The notes: a model not told the origin generated them from the letters alone. 64,000 nt of DNA from Annona cherimola (GCA_030490835.1 CM059975.1:50831174-50895173); one strand, 5' to 3'; positions 1-12,516 are shown, numbered from the stretch's first letter. Numbers and translations are program-made.

Positions 1-1780
1 TAAACTTTCACCATTACTCAAAACACTTGTTTATACCCTATTGCATATCATTCAAGGTGTTTGATTCCAACTTATACAAGTTAATTTCAAATCAAAATTT
101 CTGAAATTAACTATCATTAGCAAAACAGCCTAATGTGCAGTCATTTTTATTACTTTCCACTTATACAATTGCACCTCAATGATATACATATGAAAAATTA
201 TCAAATCATAACTTTTGCGGTCATGTTAAGTGCTTGTTTGTATTCCATAACAACCTAAATTCCATTAAAATTTCTGAAATCATCATCCATTATCAAAACA
301 GCCATATATGTTCTCATTTTCACTATCCGATACTTGCATCTTAACTCATCATTGTTCATAATCTTATTGCAAGTGCACAGGTCATAGATTGTAGTATATA
401 AATTATCGATCCACAGAGAATTCAGGACTATAAATTTTGCTTTTAAATGCTTTCGTGTCGAATAAAATAGAAAAGTGAGAAGGGAATATCGTAAATAAAA
501 TAGAAAAAATAGAAAAATGGAAAGAGAAGATTGAAAACTAGAACGAGTAGAGAAAACGAGAGTGGAGTACCTAGAGTCTAGGATTTCACATGCGTCTTTT
601 GCAACAGGTAGTGGTATAATTATTTAATCTTGATATTGTTTGTTAAAGGAGAACAAACCCTAATTTATCCTTGCATCTTCTCTCAAAACCTACAAGGTGT
701 ACCCTAATTTTTTTAACCACATATTCTCATGGGATTAAGTTAATTAGAATTCATTAAGTTCTTTGGTTTGTTTATGAAATTCTTCAAGATCATCATGCCT
801 ATTCGCATGGTCTTAGATTTCTAGGTTTAATATCATGATTATCGTATATTAGATTTCTACCTCTCGGTTCCATCACCTAATATATGGGATCATGCCAAAG
901 TACGGACCCATGGACTAAGCAAGTATAAAAAATACAAGACATTAAGTTAATAACAATATCCATCATAAATAAATTAAAACTCACACCACGCTACATTGTA
1001 CGCATGCTACATCTTAAACCCTAGATTTAGGGCTTAGCCGAGCATGTTTAAATCCAAAATAGAATTAAAAACAAAACCCATCTTAAACAAGGCAATTAAA
1101 ATTAAAAAGGAAAAAGATAGGAGGGCTTATTGGTTTGAAGCTCCCGATAGTGTGTCGGCCACTCCACTCAACTTGCCGGTCCGCCTCTTGCCGGCGCTCT
1201 CCACCTTGCTCTCTCTATCTCTCTCTTTCTCTATGGAATTTTTGCTCCTCTCTCTCTCCCAAAATTCGTGTAAAAATTCTTGCTGTAAAACTCCAAATTC
1301 TGTCGTCCAATTCTCCCTTCTGCTGTCCGGCCTATCCATTTTATAGCACCAAAAAAATGAGTCCCAACCCATAGGAAGCACTTCCCTTGGGTAAAAAAAA
1401 GGAAGCTGGGCATTTTGGTAATTTTACAGCAAGAGTATAATAACTTAAAAACGTGAGTATGTTTGGTTTTTTGATAAAATTTGTATTATATATATACAAA
1501 ATCTCAATCTATTCCATTCATTTGCTAGATGAAATATTAAAATGTATGTGGACATAATTTCTCAACATTTGAAAATTTCTAAAAAAATTTTTGTACAAAA
1601 AATTATTTTTTAAAAAGATTTCATTATAATTAGTAAAGTTAGAAAATATAAATTTTATTAGAAGTTATTTCATATTATTTAAAGTTAATGTAATCATGGT
1701 ACTCTCAAAAATAACAAGTTCTTTTATTTTTCTCGAATGTTTGAAAATTTATTAATATTTTATTATTTTCTGAATAAAAT
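1..1780. other. AT-rich non-coding sequence, no gene
   Basis: I see no supportable gene here. The short open frames around 1044-1413 overlap one another on both strands in C/T-rich sequence and resemble no family. Around 365-450 there is a segment with a GTGCAC core, a run of TATA and GATCCACAGAG. It resembles, from memory, a conserved non-coding segment near the 3' end of Tat/Athila-type gypsy elements; this is a weak assignment. The stretch 1430-1780 is plain AT-rich DNA leading into the decamer array. Confidence 0.5.
1200..1345 (-). promoter_or_regulatory. Minus-strand TATA box and GA-rich leader, probable LTR promoter fragment
   Basis: On the minus strand TATAAAATGG lies at 1345-1336. 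It is followed downstream (decreasing coordinates) by a GA-rich stretch to about 1200. The same order, TATA box then GA-rich leader, is seen at 8124-8131 and 14761-14769 in LTR-like sequence. I therefore read it as a remnant of an LTR promoter rather than a host promoter. No coding sequence follows it. Confidence 0.3.
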
Positions 1781-3345
1781 CGGATCTAACGGCATCTAAC
1801 AGCATCTAACAGCATCTAATAGCATCTAACAGCATCTAACAGCATCTAACAACATCTAACAACATCTAATTTTTAAAATTAATAAGTTAATCCTAATTTA
1901 ACACCTGTAATATAATCCTAGGTCCCTTATAATGTCATTTAGACCATAAATTCAGAATTTGAAACTCATATTATATGATTTAATAAAATCATCATAATCT
2001 AACAGCGTTTAACAGCGTCTAACAGCGTCTAACAGCATCTAACAGCGTCTAACAGCATCTAACAGCATCTAACAGCATCTAATTTTTGAAATTAATAAGT
2101 TAATCATAATTTAACACCTGTAATATGATGTTAGGCCCCTTATAAGGTCATTTAGACCTTAATTTCTGAATTTGAAACCCAGTTAATATGATTTAAAGAA
2201 ATCCAACTTAATCTAACAGCGTCTAACGGCATCTAACGGCATCTAACAGCATCTAACAGCATCTAACGGAATCTAACAGCATCTAACAGCAACTAACGGC
2301 ATCTAATAGCATCTAACAGCATCTAACAGCATCTAACAGCATCTAATTTTTGAAATTAATAAGTTAATCATAATTTAACACCTGTAATATGATCCTAGGC
2401 CCCTTATAAGGTCATTTAGATCTTAATTACGGAATTTGAAACCCAGTTAATATGATTTAAAGAAATCCAACTTAATCTAACAGCGTCTAACGGCATCTAA
2501 CGGCATCTAACAGCATCTAACGGAATCTAACGGAATCTAACAGCATCTAACAGCATCTAACAGCATCTAATTTTTGAAATTAATAAGTTAATCCTAATTT
2601 AACACCTGTAATATGATTCTAGGCCCCTTATAAGGTCATTTAGACCTTAATTACAGAATTTTAAACCCATATAATATGATTTAAAGAAATCCAACTTAAT
2701 CTAACAGCGTCTAACGGCATCTAATGGCATCTAACAGCATCTAACAGCATCTAACGGCATCTAACGGCATCTAACAGCATCTAACGGCATCTAACAGTAT
2801 CTAACAGCATCTAACAGCATCTAATTTTTTAAATTAATAAGTTAATCCTAATTTAACACCTGTAATATGATCGTAGGCCCCTTATAAGGTCATTTAGACC
2901 TTAATTTCTGAATTTGAAACCCAGTTAATATGATTTAAAGAAATCCAACTTAATCTAACAGCGTCTAACGACATCTAATGACATCTAACAGCATCTAACA
3001 GCATCTAACGGCATCTAAGGGCATCTAACAGCATCTAACAGCATCTAACGGCATCTAACAGCATCTAACAACATCTAACAGCATCTAATTTTTTAAATTA
3101 ATAAGTTAATCCTAATTTAACACCTGTAATATGATCGTAGGCCCCTTATAAGGTCATTTAGACCTTAATTTCTGAATTTGAAACCCAGTTAATATGATTT
3201 AAAGAAATCCAACTTAATCTAACAGCGTCTAATGGCATCTAACGGCATCTAACAGCATCTAACAGCATCTAACGGAATCTAACAGCATCTAACCGCATCT
3301 AACATCATCTAACAGCATCTAACAGCATCTAATTTTTGAAATTAA
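1781..3345. repeat. Decamer minisatellite (consensus AGCATCTAAC) in seven higher-order blocks
   Basis: The decamer AGCATCTAAC, with variants GGCATCTAAC, AGCGTCTAAC and GGAATCTAAC, is repeated in runs of about 9-13 copies. Each run ends in a conserved AT-rich spacer of about 130 bp that starts AATTTTTGAAATTAATAAG and includes a GGCCCCTTATAAGGTC palindrome. Seven such blocks occur, with spacer starts near 1865, 2081, 2345, 2569, 2823, 3087 and 3328. Spacing between blocks varies from about 216 to 264 bp, mostly because the number of decamers varies. A decayed last spacer reaches about 3440. No open frame of significance occurs. Confidence 0.9.
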
Positions 3346-3535
3346 TAAGTTAATCGTAATTTAACACCTCTAATATAATCTTAAGGCCCTTATAAGATCA
3401 TATATGTCTTCAAAACTAAATTTGGAACCCAAATAAATATATTAAATTATAATTAAAAATATTAACTCCACTTGATTTAATGAAATAAAAATTTATATAA
3501 AGAAATAAAATAGTAATAAATATTATATATATTTT

Positions 3536-5116
3536 GGATGCCCGCGGGACACATGATTATTTTTGTAAAAAAAAATATTCATTTGTTAAGGCCCGTAGGA
3601 CATTTATATATTTTAAAAAAATAATACATTTATTTTTGGAGGCCCGTGGGACACATTTATATTTTTATAAAATATTATATTGAATTTTGGACGCCCGCGG
3701 GACACGTATATATTTTTATAAAAATAAAATATTTATTTTTTGAGGCCCGTGGGACATTTATATATTTTATAAAAATATTACATTCATTTTTGGAGGCCCG
3801 CAGTACACATTTAAATTTTTTAGCTAACACTATATTCATTTTTGGACGCCCACGGGACACGTATACATTTTAATAAAAATAAAATATTCATTTTTTGAGA
3901 CCCGTGGGACATTTATAAATTTTATAAAAACAATACATTCATTTTTTGAAGCCCACTGAACACATTTAAATTTTTATAAAACATTATATTCATTTTTTGA
4001 ATCCCACGGGACACGTATATATTTTTATAAAAACAAAATACTCATTTTTTGAGGCCCGTGGGACATTTATACATTTTTAAAAAATAATATATTCATTTTT
4101 GGACGCCCGCGGGACACGTAGATATTTTTATAAAACATTATATTCATTTTTGGACGCCCACGGGACACGTATATATTTTTATAAAAATAAAATACTCATT
4201 TTTTGAGGCCCGTGGGACATTTATACATTTTAAAAAAATAATATATTCATTTTTGGACGCCCGCGGGGCACGTAGATATTTTTATAAAATATTATATTCA
4301 TTTTTGGACGCCCACGGGACACGTATATATTTTTATAAAAACAAAATACTCATTTTTTGAGGCCCGTGGGACATTTATACATTTTAAAAAAATAATATAT
4401 TCATTTTTGGACGCCCGCGGGACACGTAGATATTTTTATAAAACATTATATTCATTTTTGGACGCCCACGGGACACGTATATATTTTTTAGAAAACAAAA
4501 TATTTATTTTTAGAGGCCCGTGGAACATATATCTATTTTTTAGAAAATAAAATATTCATTTTTGGAGGCCCGCGGGACACATATATATTTTTAGAAAATA
4601 AAATATTCATTTTAGGAGCCCCGCGGGACACATATATATATTTAGAAAATAAAATATTCATTTTAGGAGGCCCGCGGGACACATATATTTAGAAAATAAA
4701 ATATTTATTTTAGGAGGCCCGCGGGACACATATATATATTTAGAAAATAAAATATTCATTGTCAGTGGCCCACGGGACACATATATATATTTAAAAAATA
4801 AAATATTCAATTGTGGAAGCCCGCGGAACACATATATATTTTTAGAAATCAAAATATTCATTTTTGGAGGCCCGTGGGACGCATATATATATTTAGAAAA
4901 TAAAATATTCATTTTAGGAACCCCAAGGGACACATATATATTTTTAGAAAATAAAATATTTATTTTTTGGACGCCCGCGGGACACGTATATATTTTAGAA
5001 AAATAAAACATTCATTTTTGGACGCCCGCATGACACATATATATTTTTAGAAAATAAAATATTCATTTTTGGACGCCCGCGGGACACGTATATATTTTAG
5101 AAAAACAAAATATTCA
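3536..5116. repeat. Satellite-like array of ~51 bp units with GCCCGCGGGACAC core
   Basis: About 30 tandem units of 51-53 bp. Each has a GC-rich core (variants of GCCCGCGGGACACGTA or GGCCCGTGGGACATTTA) followed by an A/T tail such as TATATTTTTATAAAATA. From about 4090 to 4480 three unit types repeat in order, giving a higher-order period of roughly 154 bp. From about 4500 onward the tail changes to TTTAGAAAATAAAATATTCA, so the array has two subfamilies. The open frames at 3646-3873 and 4658-5011 are simply frames through the repeat and are not genes. Confidence 0.9.
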
Positions 5117-7220
5117 TCTTCTGAAATTTCCAAACTAGTCCGATTTTTTTAAAAAAATTAGGTTGGGGTTTATGACCTAATTTAGTAGCCGGACTATGGT
5201 CTTAGTCATACAACTACTCGTTCTGGGCCTAATCTTCTCTCGGCCCATTATTTTTCTTCGTTCTTCTGAAATTTCTGGGTAGTTTCGGGGTTTTTGCAAA
5301 ATTTTTTGACTTGATCCATTTGCAAATGTCTCTAGCCAAGGGGCTTTTTGTAAATTTCACGGAAGTCCTTCTTCTTCCCCGAACTGGTGAAACCCTAGTT
5401 GCCACATGACCCATCACCACCAACTGTCCCCCATAGTCCTAGCCGGCCACACGGCTCCATATCCGGCATCCAAACCGTCGCCGACGACCATGGCTGCGAC
5501 AATGGCAACTGCTATCCATGCGCCGTCTAAAAGCTGGGTTTGAAAAAAGCATCTGAATCAAGCTAGATCGTGCCATCGGATTCATCGAATTGCAAAACAA
5601 AAAAAAAAAAAATTAGCTACCAAAATTGCAGTGCTTAATCCATATGGGCAGCGGAAGCAAAAATAGGACGGCTTGAATATGAAGATGTAGCAGGTAAAGA
5701 CGGCAGCAGAAGAAAATTTCAAATAGGCACATGACAGATTTATTCGATTGCGAAACCCCAAATTCAAGCCCTTTTTCAATTATGTAACACGATTGAATTG
5801 GCTAGATACGTTTAATGGTGAGAAAAAAAAAACAAATCTGAGATTAAAAAAAAATAGCAATACCCAATTTCAAACCAAGATCAAGCATGGGTTTGACAGA
5901 TTTGATAATCCGAACAGGGATGGAAACGAGCACGAGGAAGAACGATGGACGGGAGGAGAAGTGCGAGTAAGCAGGAACCCTCCGTGCGTTCCATTCGATT
6001 TTTTAAGCTACCCAAAATACCCTGATAAATCTTAGCCGTCAAACTCAAATGAACGGCAGAGATGCTGCTTCCCCTGTTAAAAATTAGGGAAGCCCTTCCT
6101 ATGGGTTGGCTCTCCAAAAAAATTGCGTAAACAAGGATTACGGCTGAAATTTGTGCTTTAGCTGGACTGCGTAATGTTAGTGGGCCCCACAAAATGCAAT
6201 TCAGAATTGCGTTGTGCCTGCATGCCGCCCATATGCTGGTGGCCCCCACAGTTGCATTGGACAGTCTGGAGTTTTAATAATGGCTTGGAGACTTGAACGA
6301 CTGGATGGTTATAAACAGCGGACCCCACATCAATTGCCGCAATTTGAATTGCGTTGGTTGTGCAAATCAATAGCTTGAATTTATGGACGGTAAAAGGAAT
6401 TTGAAATAGATGGCTAGGCAGTGCAGATCTGGCTGCTGGACATGGATTAGCTGATATTTCTGGAGAATGGACGGTTGAAATTTGACGATTGGGCGGTGCA
6501 AAATTATGCCGCTAGATGGATGGCCTGGATCAAATGGACATGATAAACAACTTGGTGATAAAATTCTGGACGATCCAATTGCTGTTGGATTAAATGGACC
6601 GCTTGGATCAAGGAGGCTGAGCAGCTGGATCTCACATGATCAGTGGCTAAAAATTTCTGGTGGGTCACACATGCAATTTTTTAGACATTTGCATGGATCA
6701 AAAAGAACGGCTGGAATGGACTGCATGGATGGCTGGTTTTTTTTTTATTTCCGGCCTTTTACTTGCATTGTTGAAGAATTAATGGACGGTCTAGATGGCA
6801 CTGAAAAATCTGCTTTGGATTATTGCATGGGCTGTGATGGATGGCTGGAAATTAGACGGTGGTGATTCAAGGGACTGGGCGGTGCAGATTGAAAATCAAG
6901 GCGGTTGCTAATAAATCTGCTGGATATTCAAAATATGGACGGTGCAGATTTAATTAAGGGTAATTGCTTGGATGACATGGGCTGATATTTGTTGGAGGAA
7001 ATCTGGACGGCTAGATTTAATTTTGGCATGGATCTGGGCGTGATCTGGCCATTGCAGGTTGCTCATTGATCGGTGCTGAATTTTTCAACATGTTAGTTTC
7101 TGTTTGGACAGTTCATATTGGCAGATCTTTGATGGGCCTTGATGGACGGCTAGGATGCATTTGATTTGTTACTGAACTCTTGAACTTGCAAACCTTGTGG
7201 GGCCCACTTGAACTTACAAA
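5117..7220. other. Unassigned non-coding region, GGACGG-rich in its second half
   Basis: No gene can be supported. The short frames here (for example 5748-6035, 5881-6249 minus and 6482-6865) have no recognisable domain and carry no promoter or splice context I can defend. From about 6380 to 7160 the motif TGGACGG or GGGCGGTGCAGAT recurs loosely many times, often with GCTGGA next to it. Similar GGACGG words also occur in the U3 parts of the gypsy LTRs further on (for example 21040, 25519, 32730). This region may therefore be old LTR or internal element sequence. Confidence 0.4.
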
Positions 7221-7972
7221 CCTGCATAAAAAAGATTTAAATCATTAATTCATCAAAATTATTAGTGGGTTATCATTATAAAAATTATTTCAAGCCCATT
7301 TAATTTCATGACAACAAATAAATACATTTGAAGCCAAAAGATTACAAAAATTATTTAAATAACTTGAAATTAATATTTAATACCCAATTGTTGCAAAACC
7401 ACATTCTAGAGTAAACTTCACATTAAACTCAATTAATTATCTATCAAATTAGTATAAAATGCCAATAAAATATATTATTAATTTTCAATTATCAATCATA
7501 CATAGAAGACCCTTAATCATTTGCTCTAAATTCCCAAAATCCACATATATCATCTATTTCAATCATGGAATTAGCTTAAGTAAACATAAATTTCATTCCT
7601 ATATAACATCCGGTTTGGACGTCCCACTTATATGGGTTTAAGCGCTTCATTCCAAGCACTTATGAGCATCAATACATATTATATGAAAGCTCTACTTACT
7701 TGAACATTCATTAAGCATTCAAAGAGTTATTAAATCATGATTTAAGCATTTGTGAACCATCATAACATTAGATATCCATATCATGTCCGAAGTTTTTTTC
7801 TTCTTCTCATGCTATTGGACGTCACCCCCTTATCATGTATGCATAAAATAAAATTTAATTCCCCAAATCTTGATGATGTTAAGGGCATCCCCCACCTAAA
7901 TTTTGGAAGGAAAATCCCGTCTTTGCTTACTATTTTGGGATGTCCCACTCCCTTCTTCTCCATTTTTTCTAA

Positions 7973-8089
<117 letters not shown>

Positions 8090-8121
8090 CTGAAAAACCG
8101 TCCCTAGTTGCTGCCCATTTA

Positions 8122-8133
8122 CTCTTTTATATG
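8122..8133 (-). promoter_or_regulatory. Probable TATA box of the minus-strand LTR fragment
   Basis: Minus strand reads CATATAAAAGAG. It lies about 40 bp upstream of the start of the GA tract on the same strand. This matches the spacing of a plant RNA polymerase II TATA box to a leader. Confidence 0.45.
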
Positions 8134-9297
8134 CTGCTGGATTTTACACCTTGCTTGCTACCCAAGAAACATGGTTTACCAAATTTTATTTCTATTAATT
8201 TGCTGCCCAAATCCTAGCCATTCATCCTCTTTTTGCTATCCATTTTGGACCGTCCAAGTGTCTATATTACTTGCTCCCTAAGACACCTAGCTGTCCATGT
8301 CCCTATTGGTTACATTATCAATTTGTTTTTGCATTTTTTAAATTAAAAATCTGCCCAATGAACCTATCTTTGCCACACATTGGATGGAGGTTGCAAAAGT
8401 CAACTTCGCATCTTTTTTATTGACTTTAGTCTCTCCTAAATGCATCCTTATTTGACACATGACCAATGGAATTGCAAATGTCAACTTGCCTTAATTTGGT
8501 TGACTTTAATCTTGCCCAATTCACCCCATGTTGACATGTGTCCCATTTGACATAATTGTCAACTCTTACTTTTATATTGCATTTATGGCAATTCACTTTT
8601 GATGATCAAAAGTCAATGCCTTAATTACCTCTCATCAGTAATATCTAATCACACTTAACAAATGTCATTTAGGATTTACTAACAATGTTTGACAAAATCC
8701 AATCCATACATAACTTAGAGCACATTAACTTTCTCCTTCATAAAAATTTTCATCTCAAGATGATGAATATTTGGTAAGATATTAACAAGGTGGAATTAGT
8801 TTATGAAATACCATGTAATTTTAGTCATTTTACCACTTTCCATTTGGAATTTGAATGATCCAAACCGTTCATCATATAGGCCATATCAAATTAGGATTGC
8901 CCTTGAGATTTCATGTTAATCCACCTTGTATATCATAATATATGTATTTATCATATAATTAATCAAAATGACATGTAAAGATAGCCATTAATGGCCATGC
9001 CACCTCACCATCTCTACCCTGCCATCTCATCACCTCTACCTTTCTTTTGTCTTTTAGAGCCCCATCTCCATTTTGTCTTTTAGTGCACAATTACCAAGGT
9101 AATCATGTGTGATTTATCTTAATCATCTTGCTTAATTAGTTTCCCTAATCTCATTCATTTAGATTAAAGGGTATATAATTTAACATTTTCCATTAAATCT
9201 TCATGGCAATGTGGGTTATCATAAACTCTATATTTCATGAAATTTTCAATTTCATCCATATACCCATTCCAACTACATTCATTAAGCTTAGAATGCT

Positions 9298-9447
9298 CTG
9301 GGTTTCACAACTTGCTATACATTCTCCACATTTTTCATTGACGGAGACTTAGTTCACAAAGGAGGTTACAACTAATACATTAAAATATTTTTTAAGAACC
9401 CAATTCACCCATCCCCTCTTGGGTTTTGTATAAACTCGAGACCAACA
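9298..9447 (+). mobile_element. 3' end of a Copia LTR (truncated)
   Basis: The last part, with CCAATTCACCCATCCCCTCT near 9402 and GAGACCAACA at its end, matches the terminal segment of the Sirevirus-like Copia LTR that ends at 54984 (CCAATTCACCCCTCCCCTCT ... AGGACCAACA). The LTR end is 9447. The start and a matching duplication are not visible. It directly abuts Athila-like gag sequence, so it is an old, truncated insertion. Confidence 0.55.
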
Positions 9448-10094
9448 GGATCTTCATCATCCTCAGCATCAACAAAGTATTGCACATGGTGCGGTGAATT
9501 TTGCCACGCTTGCGAGCAGTGTGACTCTAATTTGTAGTTAGTTAATTATGTGTGCAACTTCCAACAGAACCAAGACAATCCTTATTCAAACACTTATAAT
9601 CAGGGATGAAGGAACCATCCTAACTTTTCTTGGAATAATCAAGCCAGGCCAAGCCACCACCAGGATTTTCACAGCCACCACAATAACAGCCCACAAGACC
9701 AGCTCTTCCTACCCCCCCCCCCACCATGAGAAGAAAAGAAGTCCAATTTGAAAGATATGTTCATGCAATTTAAGCAGTCATAGATCACAACTAACAGAAA
9801 TTTGGACGCTCAAATTGGGTAGCTCGCTTCTGCAATCAACAGTCGCCCCCAATGCACATTGCTGGGTGACATTGAACCAAATCTAAAAGGAACGGGCAAG
9901 GAGCAAGTGCAAGTTGACACCTTCAGAAGTAGTAGGGAGTTACATGAAGCCATAACTCGCTTCATAACTCTAAAGAAGTTAATTGTAGCAAATTCATCTC
10001 CTCCAGTTCATTCTAAGAAAGTTAATGAAGAAAATCAGGGTTCTGTAATTCCTCAAAACCAGGTTCTTGACGCTCCTCTAACAATTCAATGACC
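9448..10094 (+). pseudogene. Gag C-terminus, Athila-like Ty3/gypsy (broken)
   Basis: A perfect CCHC zinc knuckle, CTWCGEFCHACEQC, is encoded at 9481-9522 (C-X2-C-X4-H-X4-C). It is followed by an Asn/Tyr-rich segment (DNPYSNTYNQG) and RNHPNFSWNNQ, features I associate with the gag of Athila-type gypsy elements. Stops interrupt it, for example after DSNL and where a Trp is expected near 9607. The knuckle would bind element RNA in the virus-like particle. A C11 run at 9712-9722 lies in the Pro-rich tail. It reads on toward the protease region in pieces. Confidence 0.7.
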
Positions 10095-10159
10095 GCCTCC
10101 ACCATTCCCCCAAAGGCTAGAAAAGCAAAAGAAGGATGACCAGTTCAAAAAGTTCCTCG

Positions 10160-10740
10160 AGGTATTGAAGCAATTGCATGTTAATATACCCTTCGTGGAA
10201 GCTTTAGAAAAAATGTCAAGCTATGCTAAATTTATGAAGGACAACATAACTAAGAAACAACGATTAACAACGTTCAAGATGGTAGCCTTATCTGAGGAGT
10301 GTAGTGTCATATTACAGAGGAAGCTGCCACAAAGCTCAAGGATCCAAGAAGTTTCACCATCCTTTGCACTATTTGAAATCATTATTTTGGTAGAGCTCTC
10401 TGTGACCTTGGAGCTAGTATAAATTTAATGTCTAAGTCAATATTCAAGAGGCTTAGCATTGGAGAGGCAAGACCCACTATAGTTACACTATAGTAAGCAA
10501 ATCGATCCATGGCATACCCGAAAGGAGTCATTGAGGACATACTAGTTAAGGTGGACAAATTTATATTTGTTATGGATTTCTTAGTTTTGGACTATGAAGA
10601 GGATCAGGACGTGCTAATTATTTTGAGTCGCCCATTCCTAGCTACTGATAAGGCTATAATTGATGTATAAGCTCGTGAGCTAACTATGCAGGTGCAAGAT
10701 AAAAAGATTACATTCAGCGTATTTAAAGCGATGTAATTTC
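10160..10740 (+). pseudogene. Aspartic protease region, Athila-like gypsy (broken)
   Basis: The active-site motif DLGAS with following INLM is encoded near 10407-10430 (context ALCDLGASINLM). Downstream there is YPKGVIEDILVKVDKF near 10515 and SRPFLATDKAIIDV near 10627. This order fits the retroelement protease of Athila-type polyproteins, which cleaves Gag-Pol. Stops interrupt the frame just before the active site and at several later points. It is part of one decayed pol unit running on into reverse transcriptase. Confidence 0.7.
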
Positions 10741-10997
10741 CAAGTGATTAGGATGAATGTTATATGATTGACACAGTAGATTTAGCCGTTCAAGATGAAT
10801 TTCAATTCAACTCTCATCAGGGCATCTTAAAAGTGTCACTAGTTGGTGGTACAGACGAAGTAGATGAAGAATCAGTAGAAATGGTGTGCTACTTGTAGCA
10901 ATCTTCAACTTTTTCATGCTATCTGCAGAAGTTCGAGTCACTAGAGCTCACAGTAGAGTCCTTTAAACATCTAAAGCCATCCATAGAAGAGCCACTG

Positions 10998-12100
10998 GTG
11001 CTGGAGTTAAAATCATTGCCATCCCATCTGAAATATGTATATTTAGGCAGAGAATCAACACTTCTAGTCATCATTACAGCTGAATTGAATTCTCTTCAAG
11101 AAGAAAAACTGCTTAGAGTGTTGCGGGATCACAAGAAAGCCATAGGATGGACTATTGCCGATATAGGGGCATTAATCCTGCATTTTGCATCCACAAGATC
11201 ATCTTGGAAGAGAATGTCAAGCCTTTTATTGAAGCACAATGACGATTAAATCCTATTATGAATGAAGTAGTGAAAAAGAGATAATTAAATGGCTTAATGC
11301 AGATATTATCTATTCTATCTACAATAATTCTTGGGTTAGTCTGGTGTAATGTGTTCCTAAAAAAGGTGGAATGATAGTGGTTTCAATGAAAATAATAAAT
11401 TAATTCAGACTCGGATAGTTACAGGTTAGAGAGTGTATATGGACTACCAAAAGTTGAACAAGGCCACAAGGAAGGACCATTTTCCACTTCCATTTATCAA
11501 CCAGATGCTAATAGACTTACTGGGTGAGAATTTTATTCTTTTCTTGATGGTTATTATGGATACCATCAGATTATGATCGCGCCTGAAGACCAAGAAAAGA
11601 CTACTTTTACATGCCCATATGGAATGTTCACATTTAAGCGAATGCCATTTGGCCTGTGCAATGCTTCAGCAACATTCCAGTGTTGTACGATTGCCATTTT
11701 TTCGGATATGATTGAGGACTTTTGGAAGTATTTATGGATGACTTCTCTATGGTTTGAAATTCTTATGATGAGTGTCTTACCAATTTATCCAAGGTGTAGT
11801 AGCGTTGTGAAGACACTAACCTAGTTTTAAACTGAGAAAAATGTCATTTCATGGTGCAAGAGCGCATAGTACTTGGGCATCGGGTCTCTAGACAGGGTGT
11901 TGAAGTCGATAAGGCCATGATCGAGACAATTGAGAAACTTCCTCCTCCCACTTTAGTTAGAGGCATTCACAACTTTCTAGGCCATGCTGGATTTTATTAG
12001 CAATTTATAAAGGATTTCTCCAAAATCGCCAAACCACTCTGCAATTTGCTAGAGAAAGATGCGCCATTCAATTTTGATAATGCATATTTACGTGCATTCC
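10998..12100 (+). pseudogene. Reverse transcriptase, Athila-like gypsy (broken)
   Basis: The start, encoding LPSHLKYVYLG and later AIGWTIADI, is the usual lead-in to gypsy reverse transcriptase. The core follows with MDYQKLNKATRKDHFPLPF, FLDGYYGYHQI and FKRMPFGLCNASATFQ. The catalytic box reads VFMDDF at 11728-11745 (FMDD at 11731-11742), in a different frame from the preceding block, so there is at least one frameshift. Further stops occur throughout. The thumb region includes GHRVS and PPPT toward 11940. Non-functional. Confidence 0.8.
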
Positions 12101-12149
12101 AGAACTAAATAAAAGACTTATCTCAACACTGATTGTCATTATTCCTGCT

Positions 12150-12516
12150 GGAGCCTTTCTTTTAAGCTTATGTGTAATGCTAGCGACTATGCAATTAGCG
12201 CAGTCTCAGGGCAGAGGAAAAATGGGTTTTCCATTCAATTTATTATGCTAGCAAGACCCTAAATGAGGCGCAACCGAACTACATTACTACCGACAAAGAG
12301 CTATTAGCGGTGATATTTGCATTTGATAAATTTAAAGCTTATTTGGTTGGAACAAAGGTAATTGTATATACTGACCATTCTACTGTTAAGTATCTAATTG
12401 AAAAGAAAGACACTAAGTCACGCTTAATTCAATGGGTACCGTTATTGCAAGAATTCGATCTGGAGATCAAGGATCGAAAGGGCATAAAGAATCAAGTGGT
12501 CGACCACCTATCCTGA
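12150..12516 (+). pseudogene. RNase H, Athila-like gypsy (broken)
   Basis: Encodes CNASDYAIS near 12177, [14 protein letters not shown], then [14 protein letters not shown] and an end reading VVDHLS at 12516. These are the RNase H landmarks of gypsy pol: the first Asp in NASDYA, the Glu in KELLAV and the Asp in YTDH. The first part is frame-shifted relative to the clean frame from 12310. RNase H removes the RNA strand during reverse transcription. Followed by a spacer region (12517-12780) with only fragments. Confidence 0.75.

Noticed and set aside
1781..3345. Regularly spaced repeats that could suggest a CRISPR array
   Set aside because: The window is plant nuclear DNA, the units are short decamers in tandem, the spacers are themselves conserved, and no cas genes exist. 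It is a minisatellite.
5748..6865. Several overlapping open frames that could be small host genes
   Set aside because: They overlap on both strands, have no recognisable domain, and sit in motif-repetitive sequence. No evidence of a gene.
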